The position numbers were made by a program, and so were the translations under genes. From Culex pipiens pallens (Eukaryota; Arthropoda; Insecta; Diptera; Culicidae), in contig NC_068937.1 in assembly GCF_016801865.2 (NCBI RefSeq), positions 34,251,692 through 34,315,691 of the forward strand: a stretch of DNA of 64,000 bases, in the 5' to 3' direction. A model generated the notes under the pieces. That model made no database searches. It was given only the letters and a program-made list of their open reading frames with translations, and was not told the origin of the DNA. Of the stretch, positions 54,502 through 64,000 are shown in pieces (the first letter of the stretch is position 1; the number at the start of each line of letters is the position of its first letter).

Positions 54502-54600
54502 ATTAGCAAAGTTCTCACAGAGCTGGATATTCTTACAGCAATGGAGCACCGGATTCGAGTGGTAGAAATGAAAGTTCTCTCATAAGGAATACATTGTAGA

Positions 54601-56531
54601 CAGAGCCGTACCTTGGATCCGCGGCGCCCTTGGCGAAGCTTCAATTTGGCGCCCCTCCCAAATTTACCAGCATTTTGATAAATTGATGTAAATTTGCAAG
54701 GATTGCTTCAAAGAGTTTTAATTTTTTAATTGCAATTGGAGACGATATTTAAAAAAAAAAACAAAGTTTTTTATGCCGATTTAGCAATTTTTAATTCCGT
54801 TGTATGATTATAATATTAAAACTTTCTCTTCCTGCTATACCTTGCAAAAAAATAATTCATTGAAATCGTATAAATCTAAAGAAAATTATCATTTCAATCG
54901 GTAAAAAGATCTGATACGGATTCCTATCCAGATAAGATTTAATTTACTGTAGAAATAAAGTTGACTTTTTTTTTTCAATTAAATTTCATTAAATCAATAA
55001 TAAAAGCAAGGTTTTGCTCTTCCGATTATTTTTTTTTAATTTTAAATATTATTGAACAGGTTTGCATGTTCAGCCGTGTTAATTTTTTTCTTAAACTTGT
55101 TTAAAAAATTTGGGGTCGAATTAATTCGACCAAGGAACCCCAAACAAATTTTGAGCCGATCGGAGAACTTTTTTTCGAATCATGCTGTTTTCGTGGGGAA
55201 TTGCTGAATAAAGATAATTTAAAATACAGAGCAATTTTAAATGAAACAAATTATTTTGAAAATAATAGAAACGTATTTGAAAAAAAAAACATATGAAGAT
55301 AAGAAATTTCAATTGTTTTTTTTTATTGATTTGCACAGCATTAATTTGAACAATATTTTTTATTTTTTTTTTGTTTTGGAGAGTTATATTTAAAACGAAA
55401 TCTATATTTTATGTGTAGTTTTTGTATTTTATTTTCAATTGGTAAAATTTAATACACTGGTTTTTGAACAAAGTCAATAATTCTTAATATTTGTAAACCT
55501 TAAAGAAAGCTGCGTTTGAAAAATCTCCTATTTAAAACAAAATTTGGGTTTTTGCGAAATAACACTTAAGATTTGCCATTTTTCAATAAAGTTAAAACTT
55601 AAACTGAAAACTTGATGTTTGGAGCTCGGAAAAATATTTTTTTTAAATGAATTTGGTCATATTGGTTAAAAAAATACAGCTTATTCAATGTTCAAACAAT
55701 GCAATTTTTAAGAGCGAGTTCACGGGCAAAGCATACCCATCTCGCATCGACCTCACTAATCTGCCTGAAATTTTCAGGGGTTGTTTGTATACATATAAAA
55801 CTAGCATCTGGCCAAAATATGAGCACTCTAGGTCAACGAGAAGTGGGGAAAATCGGGACACAAATTTTTATGGTTCAAAAACCTCAAAAATCTTAGAAAG
55901 GGCAAAAGTCAAATAAATTTAAAAATTCAAAATGCATCTGAAAGAGCATAAGAATGCAACAAAATGCAGGGTGGAGCCTCACAATTGGTTAAATCTAAAG
56001 CGAGTTATTGGCATTTAAGTGAAAAAATAGGGAGGGACATCTAAGAACCCATTTTCTTGATTTTCAATAAATGTGATTTGAAGATTTTTTTAACTTTAAT
56101 TTTTTAAAGGTTAAAATGGATGAATATAAACATTTTTATGCGTATTTCTATTGTGAAATTTTCTCAGGAATACGAATATGATAAAATTATCACCAGAAAA
56201 TGGGATCTTAGGGGTCCACCGAGCAAAAATTTATAACCTAAATTTGAGAAATAAAATAAACTTAGTTTTTATAAAAAAAATCCAAAACATTGCGGTGCAA
56301 TTATTCAAACAGTTAATTTTGGCACCCCAAGTGTTTTACATTGAAACTATTTTTTGTTTTTAAATTCAAATTATCAAGTTATTGTTTAGCACTACCTTTG
56401 TTATAGGGGCCCTTTTCTTGTTTATTTACTTTGGATTTACTGACAAATTTGTTCAATCTACGATTTCGGCGCCCCAAAGGGCTGGCGCCCTTGGCGGTCG
56501 CCAACTGCGCCAACCCCTAGGTACGGCGCTG
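54601..56531. mobile_element. 1.93-kb hAT-like non-autonomous element with 8-bp target duplication
   Basis: ATTGTAGA flanks both sides (54593-54600, 56532-56539). Ends CAGAGCCGTACC and, inverted, CAGCGCCGTACC fit YARNG hAT termini; GGCGCCC motifs are subterminal. An internal part (about 55735-55915) is related to the 35774 palindrome family. No transposase. Confidence 0.85.
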
Positions 56532-56539
56532 ATTGTAGA

Positions 56540-57222
56540 TAAAAGCAAAAACTGCTCGAATGGAAGTGATTCATTGTTCAGTACAACGCACTTCAAGTAC
56601 TTCTACTGAAGTCGTGTGAATCCTCGTGATGTACTTTGATATGTCCCTACGCATGGACTTACAAATGTATCAAACAACATTGTAAAACAAACTGACCAGA
56701 AATCGAAAATCGACATAACCCAACCACGCCATTGCTAAACGACAATGCTCTGCTTCACCTGATGGATGACCACGCGGTAGCCTCTTATCCAACTCTCTTC
56801 GCAAAGCTAATCCCATTAGCTTTAAAATTAACACACTTCCGACTGCAGGGTAGGGTGGTCCTGCTGTCATCTCGTGCTAAAAGTGCTACGGGACAATCGG
56901 GACCACCCTGATTCTGCAAGTCCTGCTAATTGAGCCATTACCCCAATCCGTCTCAGCCAGGTCAGTTCAGAGGACAACTCCAGGTTAACCGGTCTGCCGG
57001 TTCGTGTAGGAGGACGCGTAATCTTATGGTTAAACTGCGGAGATTTCTTGGATTCCCATACACCTTGACCAAGAAATCGAAGAAGCTCGTGAAAAAACCG
57101 CATCGTTTGCGTTCGATAAACCCTTGATAAGATAGCGATGAACAATCGCCGCTGAACTGCTGGTGAAGAGTTGCAGTCTGTGTTTGCCATTGCCAGCTAG
57201 CGAGTGTTCTTCCGCGTGCAAA
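56540..57222 (+). promoter_or_regulatory. Upstream region and probable 5' UTR of the SIAH-like gene
   Basis: A stem of AGGGTGGTCC (56852-56861) and GGACCACCCT (56900-56909) lies in a GC-balanced stretch. TTGATAAGATA near 57124 contains a GATA site. No TATA box is clear. The leader before the ATG is open but starts without ATG. Confidence 0.3.
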
Positions 57223-57693
57223 ATGTCCTCCGAACGTGAGTCATCCGCCGTCGCTGCCACCGAAGGAGCCCTCGTAACGGTCCGCGCCAAATACGTCGAG
57301 GCCGGATCTACGTCGTCCGTGTCCTCGACCCCAACGAATAACCGGTCCACCGACAAGCACCACTCGCTGGTGTACAACGATGGCCAGTTCAGCATCACGT
57401 TGCACCACTACGACAGCATCGTCGGCGAACTCAAGTGTCCCGGGTGTGCCCAACCGATGTACGGACCGATCTACCTGTGCACCGCCGGCCACAGCATCTG
57501 TACGCACTGCTGTCGGAAGGTGGGGCTGGCCAGCTGTCCGCTGTGTCGCAACAAGATGACCGACATGCGGAACTACACGCTGGAGGCGATCGCGGCCAAG
57601 GTGCAGTTTCCGTGTACCCATGCGGCCCGCGGATGTACGGTGAGGTTACCGCTGGAGCTGCTGTGGTGGCACAAGGATCGGTGCGGGTTTAAG
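57223..57693 (+). CDS. SIAH-like exon 1 (RING, first half of zinc finger)
   Basis: Starts MSSERESSAV with context CAAAATG. GTGAGT at 57235 looks like a donor but the conserved RING lies downstream in the same frame, so it is not used there. The exon ends KDRCGFK before GTTAGT. Confidence 0.9.
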
Positions 57694-60600
57694 GTTAGTT
57701 TGGGGATGGTATTGCTATGTTGTAAATTTGTATGTGCAACGGTCAAAACACGCTTTAAAGTTTGCAAATTGAATTGATTGCGTCAAATTGACCATAAGGA
57801 AGGTTACATTTAGTTTTTGTATGAAAAATTCACAATTTATTTAAATAAGTTCATTACTTTTAAATAAATCTAATCTAATCTAATCGAACACAAGCGCAGC
57901 CAGTTCGAAGAAAGCATCCTGGTAGAACTTGCAGTTAGATTACGCCCCAAGTCCTTTCTTGTCAATTTTTTTTTCGTTAGTACATCCGAGTTACCCCGAA
58001 AATGTATAGCAAAAATTAAAGCGGCCAGGCCTACTGCGTTGCATTAACCGCAGAGACAGATTCTGTGAACGGATCACATACCACAGAATCATCAGGGGAG
58101 GAAGTGTATAAAAATAAATATGAGAAAAGGAGGTATTGGACTATGACAAACAAACAAACTCGCATTTTTTCTTGTTTGAGAAACACTTTTGAACACTTTT
58201 TTCACAAAACTTGTACACTTGTTTGCGGCAAACTCGCAAACAAACAAAGCAATATGTATTCAGTAGTCCAGATCAAATAAATGCTCAGATCAAAAAGTAT
58301 ATGAGATTGCCCAAAAGAGTACTAAAAAAAAAGCGCCCAGCCGAAATTTCTGTCCATTTGCTTTAAAACTAACTTGCTAATAGCAGGAACAAATTGAAAT
58401 GGGATTTGACCGTTAAAACAGTTGTTTTTTTTACACATGTCACTTTTTATGGATTATAACGCGGTAATAACCAACATCAGTGGCAAGCCAGATCTTTGCG
58501 CAACTTTTGCTATACACTGAAACCCCGATGGTTTGACACCAACTGTTGTCGAACTAACGCTTCGCTTCACTAGGAATCGGTGATTTTAGCGGATTGCAGA
58601 CTGGATTTCGCCATGTGATGTGATGATTGTCTAAACCCAAGTTGCCTAGGATTGATAATTGGGAATAGAACCAACTGTTGTCGAACCAACGAGGTACAAA
58701 CTAAAAAAAGTGTCAAACGGAAAAGTGACCAACCACCAGGTGTTGAGTGTTTGTAACATTGAACTTTTGAGCTTCCTCCCAGTCAAATCAATCCGAATTC
58801 TGAAACGGAATCTAATTAGAATCGTACACAAATTCCGTTTCAAACGCAACAACCGGTTCGAACACGGAACCGGTTGTTGCGTTTGAAACGGAATTTGTAT
58901 ACGATTCTAACTAGATTCCGTTTCAGAATTCGTATTGAGTTAACTGGGCTGTGGCCCTGTCACAGTCCCTGCGAAATATGTTGGCTGACATATCGGGCTG
59001 TCAGTAACATTTTACACATTATGTCTGAACTTTTACGACGTCGTGCCTTCCGATCAACGATGATGTAGCAAGGACTTCTTGAATACACACAAAAAAAAAT
59101 ACATAGAATCACCGAATTATTATTTCACAAACACCTAAGGACAATTAAAAAGTAATGTTACACCTTACACCCGAAAAAATATACCTTTTTTAAGGAGATA
59201 AAAAGGTCAATTTTTGAGCCACCGTCTCAGGTGAGGCATTGGGTCTAACAAAAATGCAGAATTTTGCATGACCCAATCTCACCCCTGATTACGGTAAATA
59301 AAACGGTGGACAGAAATTAAAATTCAAGCAAAACAATGTAAATGTTTTTTTTTTGCATTTTTTTATCTGGTGGAAACTGTTCTTTTTATTTTTTGGCAGG
59401 TATCCATACAAAAATAGATTGTGAAAATTTAAAATTGTGTATCTTTTGCAGATTTTTTTTTTATTTTGATAGATGGGTCATTCTCCGCCAACTCACACAG
59501 CAGTTGCTCCGACCCCTCTTCAATTTTTTTTGTAATTGTCTGCTCCACAAATTTGTTATAATATACACTCTAAAAAATAACCCTGCAAAACTAGAAAAAT
59601 CGTGAAATTTCAAAATGAAAAATTTTGCCTAAAAGAAAAAAATACCCTTTTGGGTTATTATAGATTCGAAAAGTAAATTGAATTTCTCTTTATACAACAT
59701 GTTCAAAAAAAAAATAATTATTATACAAAAACATTTTTTTTCATACGGAATAATCCCGAAAAAATCAATTTCGCTTGCGAAATCACGCAAAAGAAAATCG
59801 CTCCCGAAATTCATCAACAAAATCAATCTGCTGATGATTTTTGTGAATTTCCTTGTTAGCACCACTCAAAAATATTTATTTCACTTTGTTTACACACATC
59901 TACAAAATGTGACAGGTCATTTTTCGACGTGTGACGTTACACTTGCAAGTGTAGTAGTGAAAAAGATGTTCCGCCGAATCATCAAGATGATGATTTTTTT
60001 AGATTCTTTTTACCGATCTTTCGTGCGCAAGAGAGGAGAGCCATGCTCCCTTTGGATTTTTTCTCTTGATGAACATCCAAAGATGTTCTTTTGATGATGA
60101 TGATGCGATGGACGCTGGTTTCTATGTTTAAGGATACTGAACTGAATGTGTTTTTTTTTTTTAAATTGAAGCCAAAAATGTTTCAATGTAAAATTAAATT
60201 TGCAATAAAAAATTTTAATGAGTTTTTGATAAAGAGCACCATTTTCAAGTTACAGCCAATTTAAAGTATCTTTAAAAAAAAAACGTTAATTTGGAAAAAA
60301 AAATTCCACATTTTATATGGCCATGTCATGCAAACATGTAAAGATAAAAAAATAGTTTTTTTTCAGTGTGGCCCTCGTTTGTTTATCACCCATATCTCGG
60401 GAAGTAAATGTCAAATTTTCAATGCTAAAATAGTAGTTTTTGCAATTCCGTCGTGAAACTACTTACTTTTCCTGTCATTCTTGAACGACGAAATAGCCTA
60501 CTTTTCTGTACCAAAAATAACAGAATCGAATAGCAACACTTTTCAAAATAAATGCTGAAAAGTTCTACTTTTCAGCACTGAAATGGGTGCTGAAAAGTTG

Positions 60601-63600
60601 AACTTTTCAGCACTTGTTTCGAAAAGTAACACTTTTCAACATTTTTTTGATTTAAACGATTTATTGACAAAATACATGAAATTGTCATTCTTGAACGACG
60701 AAATAGCCTACTTTTCTGTACCAAAAATAACAGAATCGAATAGCAACACTTTTCAAAATAAATGCTGAAAAGTTCTACTTTTCAGCACTGAAATGGGTGC
60801 TGAAAAGTTGAACTTTTCAGCACTTGCTTCGAAAAGAAACACTTTTCAACATTTTGTTGATTCAAACAATTTATTGACAAAATACATGAAAATTTGACAT
60901 AAAATTTCACTCAATGGGTGTTTTTCGGAATTGCAAAAAATGTTGTATGGAACTCGTTGCAAAACTTGATTTTTTCAGCACTCTTCGTATTTATCCAACT
61001 CGGTGAACCTCGTTGGATAAATGTACGACTCGTGCTGAAAAAATCCTCTTTTTGCAACTTGTTGCATAAACTACTATTTTTAAATTATTCCTCTTCTAAT
61101 TAAAAATGTTTTGAAATTTTTTAATTCAGAACAACTTTTTGAAAAGGAAAAAAAAACTTTTTTACATTTTAAAAATGTTGGGTTAATGTTTCGATCTCTA
61201 CAATAAAAATATTCCAATTTTTTTTTAATTCACACTGACAATTGAAAAGTGATTAAAACAATGATTTGAAATTGAAAGGGGTCAATTTCAATTGATAAAG
61301 TTAACTTTGAAGTTTTGGATGCAGTTTTATTCGAAAAATTAAAAGTTTTACGGTTTACGTCATGGAACAGCTTAACTAACAGCAGCAGGGCTGTATAATG
61401 GATTTTAATTCTTTTACTGAAGCTTTTATTTTCAGTCCGAAGAAAGCATCCTGGAAGAACTTGCGAATTCGATTACGCCCCAAGTCCTTTCTTGTCAAAA
61501 TTTATAATTCCAGTTCATCCAAGTAACTCCAAAAATGTACAGCAAAAATTAAAGCAACCAGGCCTACTGCGATGCATTAACCGCAGAGACAGATTCTGTG
61601 AACGGACCAAATTTCACAGAATCATCATGGGAGGAAGGATGCGTGGACATACCGTACCAAACGCTTCGAATCAAACTTACTGAAGCTTTATTTTATTTTT
61701 ATAAATGTAACTGTTTTGAACGAATTTGATATTATTTTACAATTTTTCGCTACCGAAAAATCGGAGTAACTCAATCTAAATTCTGTAAATTCCGTTATTG
61801 TTTATGTCGCAATATGTTTTTTTTTTTTATTTTAACAGATCAAAACTTTACCGAATTTTAATACTTTTGAAGCAGATTAAACTTATTCAAATATGATTTA
61901 TTTCCAGATTATTTAGAATGATTTAAGATACGTACCCTTCTAAAAGTGATCAAGAAAGTTTCTATCAAAAATAATTACTTTAAACAATGAAAATCGGTAA
62001 TTTTAATAACAATGGAAATAAATCTTTAACATGCTAAACATTCGTGATTTTCCCATAACTCATTAAATCAAAATCAACCAAAATTTCATTTCATTTCCCA
62101 GCAAATCGAGTGCTTCATGGGCAAGGTGTGGGAAAACTGCTCGTGGCACGGCTGCGAAAAGGACTGGAACGAGCACTGCGTGGCGGACCACCAGGACAAG
62201 GTGTACAACTCGCCGGACATCGTCCTAACCTGGAACTACGCCTCCGACGATCGGCGCGGCCTGCAGCTCCAGTCGGTGATTGCGTACTACGTGATCCGCA
62301 CGTTCGGCGAGTTCTTCAACGTGTACCAAATTCTGGACCAGAACAGTCGCCGCACCATTTGGACGGTGATTTGTGCCTCGAAGGAGGCGAAAACCAGCCA
62401 GCGGTTCGCGTTCGAGCTGGAGCTGTACTCGCCGATCGACAGTGCCAAGCTGCTGGTGCAACGGTTTCCGTGTCACGCCGAAACGGACGCCGATTTTTTG
62501 AAGGACGGCAACTGCGCCAAAATTGCGATCGAAGAAGCGGTGCGGTTCATGACCAAGGAAAAGGTGGGTGGAATGTTTTTATTTTATTTGTTGTTTTAAA
62601 ATATAGATAACGTGTGACTTTTTTGGAATTTGCAAATTGCTGCGGTAATCTAGACCGGAGCAGACTGGCGCGTGTCGTTATCAATTTCCAATCTCGGACG
62701 TCAGTACGATGTACAGGAGTAAAAACTTAGTTTTTTTTTCTCGTTACGATAACAGAGCTCCTCATATATCTGCATCGTCCATGAAAACACAGTAAAAAAA
62801 CGTTGAATTTTATGACCTCTATTTTTAATAATTTTCCTAAAATAAAGTGTGAAATAGTAGAATTCAACAGAAACAAATTTCACCAGTTCTTTACGTTAAA
62901 TTACACATTTTTTAGAAATTTTCCAAAAATCAAGGTCTTGCGGTAGAACAACCGCGGGAATTTGCCGTATAGTAACCACCACAATTTGCGCACTTGACGC
63001 GCGACTTAAGTTGCTCAACTTTTTTTTTCTCTAGATGTGTACTTTGTGGAAATAACTGAAGCTTCTTATGCGAAAATTAAGCCTTATTTTCGTTGGCCAG
63101 AAAACGCTAACTTACATTAGTTTTTTTTTCAAGAATAATAATAAATAGCTTTTTTTCTTTTTAACAGGGTGACCACTCAAATCCCATTTTGAAATTCCCG
63201 ACTTTTTCCCGACTTTTCCAGAATCTCAAATAATGGGCATTTCTTATCTAAAGAATGATTTCAAACAAAAAACTCTTTGTAAAAAGTCAATATCAACCAT
63301 CAAAAAATCTAAATGAATTTAAAAAAATAAAACTGTTGACAATTTTCGCAAAAACAGGAATTTATCAACAAATTCCTTTAAAAAACACCTTTAAAATGAA
63401 AGCATTCATTATTTTGATTCAAATTAGAAACATAAAAAAAGAAGAAAAACAACCGAAAACTTAAGAATATTTAAAATTTAAATGTTTATTTTTAAAGTTG
63501 GCAAAAGTAAAGTTTTTGATACTTCGTTTCAACTGGAAATTACAAAAAGTTAAAGATAACTGAATTTAAAATTTTATTCTTTATCTTTAAACATGATTGC

Positions 63601-64000
63601 TGTTATTATTCTTTCAATGAATTTAGAAAATATCTAGGAATACGTAAAAAAATGTTTTTTACAAACATTCCTTTTAAATGTTGTTATTGAATATTTGAAT
63701 TAATGTTGATTTATCTAGTTGTCAGTATTTAACTGCTTTAATTCTTTACAATGAAAAAACGAGTTTGACAGGATTCTAAGTTTTAAAAATTATTTTATGT
63801 AAAATGTTTGAAAGAACAAATTATTTAAACATATTTGCAATAACTTAAACCAAAATTTGTTGGATTTATTTTTTTGCAAATTCAATATTTTTTCATGTTT
63901 TCAAAACGTTAAAAAATAATCATTTTTTTCATTCAGAACGAACAACGAATGGATTTTTACTTTTTAAGTTTCCGGCAATTGAAGATCAAGCTTTATGTAA
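57223..64000 (+). CDS. SIAH-like RING E3 ubiquitin ligase (gene span, 3' end outside window)
   Basis: Exons are 57223-57693, 62102-62563 and 63937 to beyond 64000; all junctions are phase 0 (donors GTTAGT and GTGGGT, acceptors tttcccag and ttcattcag). The first 332 residues are present. Residues 72-108 form a C3HC4 RING (CPGC ... CTAGH ... CTHC ... CPLC). A SIAH-type zinc finger follows (Cys131, Cys138, His150, Cys154, then Cys161, Cys170, His182/His187 with the typical CxWxG written CSWHG). From about residue 190 a C-terminal region follows the position of the SIAH substrate-binding domain. The RING would recruit an E2 and the C-terminal part a target protein. It is a diverged paralogue rather than canonical sina: the N-terminus is longer (71 residues before the RING) and sequence identity is modest. 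Targets are unknown. Confidence 0.88.
57866..58105. repeat. Dispersed repeat with (TCTAA)n start, copy 1
   Basis: TCTAATCTAATCTAATC is followed by about 200 bp that recur at 61435-61640 in the same orientation (landmark ACCGCAGAGACAGATTCTGT). A pentamer run at one end is typical of some non-LTR retrotransposon tails; this is inference. Confidence 0.6.
58106..58777. other. Intronic spacer
   Basis: Around 58569-58675 a segment matches the insertion at 5880-5965. Nothing else is recognised. Confidence 0.4.
58778..58948. mobile_element. 171-bp near-perfect palindromic MITE
   Basis: Arms of about 80 bp, from outer CCCAGTYAAMTCAAT to inner CGCAACAACCGGTTC, around a loop of a few bases. Arms differ at a handful of positions. 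Confidence 0.85.
58949..59744. other. Intronic spacer with dispersed repeat and a small hairpin
   Basis: 59042-59089 matches 7999-8046. At 59227-59288 TCAGGTGAG...GGGTC and its complement form a 60-bp hairpin. No gene. Confidence 0.45.
59745..60115. repeat. Dispersed repeat shared with Pdcd4 intron 1
   Basis: Parallel to 46290-46735, same orientation on the plus strand, with several indels. Confidence 0.65.
60170..60425. repeat. Decayed fragment of palindrome family P1
   Basis: The order AATGTAAAATTAAATTTGC, AAAGAGCACCATTTTCAAG and CATATCTCGGGAAGTAAATG follows the inner arm of the 52617 element. Confidence 0.5.
60427..61083. mobile_element. MITE with TAGTAGTTTWTGCAA ends, enlarged by an internal tandem duplication
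   Basis: Left end AAATAGTAGTTTTTGCAA and inverted right end AAATAGTAGTTTATGCAA. A related right half lies at 50340-50485. The interior holds two 210-bp tandem units. Confidence 0.65.
60473..60892 (+). repeat. Two-unit tandem duplication, 210 bp each
   Basis: 60473-60682 and 60683-60892 differ at only about six positions. Each unit contains the nested hairpins TGCTGAAAAGTTCTACTTTT and GCTGAAAAGTTGAACTTTTC (with their following bases). Confidence 0.92.
61084..62101. repeat. End of SIAH-like intron 1, with dispersed repeat copy 2
   Basis: 61435-61640 repeats 57903-58102. The remainder is AT-rich and unassigned. The intron ends tttcccag at 62101. Confidence 0.6.
62102..62563 (+). CDS. SIAH-like exon 2 (end of zinc finger, substrate-binding region)
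   Basis: Encodes 154 residues from QIECFMGKVWENCSWHGCEK to RFMTKEK. It completes the SIAH zinc finger begun in exon 1. Confidence 0.9.
62564..63936 (+). other. SIAH-like intron 2
   Basis: 1373 bp, AT-rich. No RNA or defined element is recognised. Confidence 0.6.
63937..64000 (+). CDS. SIAH-like exon 3, 5' part, cut by window end
   Basis: After a strong pyrimidine tract and ttcattcag the frame continues in phase 0 as NEQRMDFYFLSFRQLKIKLY to the last base. Composition (aromatic, strand-like) fits the C-terminal domain. Not confirmed because only 64 bases are visible. Confidence 0.6.

Overview
The window is nuclear DNA from an insect, most likely a culicine mosquito and probably Culex. An insect-type transferrin-1 is intact, introns are either 60-90 bp or many kilobases, and the spacer DNA is packed with tRNA-headed SINEs, hAT-, Mutator-, mariner- and piggyBac-style non-autonomous elements and short-unit AT-rich satellites. 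The genus is an inference; the sequence itself supports 'mosquito-like insect' more firmly than the species.

Four protein genes are supported. (1) At the left edge, on the minus strand, there is an unrecognised gene with three in-phase exons (372-542, 198-281, 1-126) that runs off the window; its first exon looks like a mitochondrial presequence. (2) Transferrin-1 lies on the plus strand at 8921-10867, with a TATA box, an initiator, a perfect NF-kappaB/Rel decamer upstream, one 63-bp intron and a poly(A) signal. (3) Pdcd4 (programmed cell death 4, two MA3 domains) lies on the minus strand. Its coding exons are 49281-48570, 45949-45555, 45468-45218 and, 27 kb away, 18199-18124. The last exon carries the conserved C-terminal tail with the Akt/S6K-type serine. 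(4) A SIAH-like RING E3 ubiquitin ligase lies on the plus strand with exons 57223-57693, 62102-62563 and a third starting at 63937 that is cut by the window end. Transferrin and Pdcd4 converge; Pdcd4 and the SIAH-like gene diverge.

Everything else is mostly transposon debris. The 27-kb last intron of Pdcd4 holds a nest of insertions five deep (18401-23186) whose order can be read from target-site duplications. It also holds a 2.29-kb palindrome with two 763-bp arms that look identical, a piggyBac-like element inside an 80-bp palindrome, several SINEs, and a 1.35-kb array of a 9-bp unit that is open in several reading frames. Further large palindromes are at 15305-16188, 23965-25883 and 52617-54501; the last two are one family. 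If transcribed, all would give long hairpin RNAs.

I found no new multi-gene system such as a defence island. The most interesting material is the stretched Pdcd4 gene with its alternative ending, the readable transposon nest, the family of long palindromes inside a transcribed intron, the Rel decamer shared by the transferrin promoter and nearby transposons, and the unrecognised presequence-bearing gene at the left edge.
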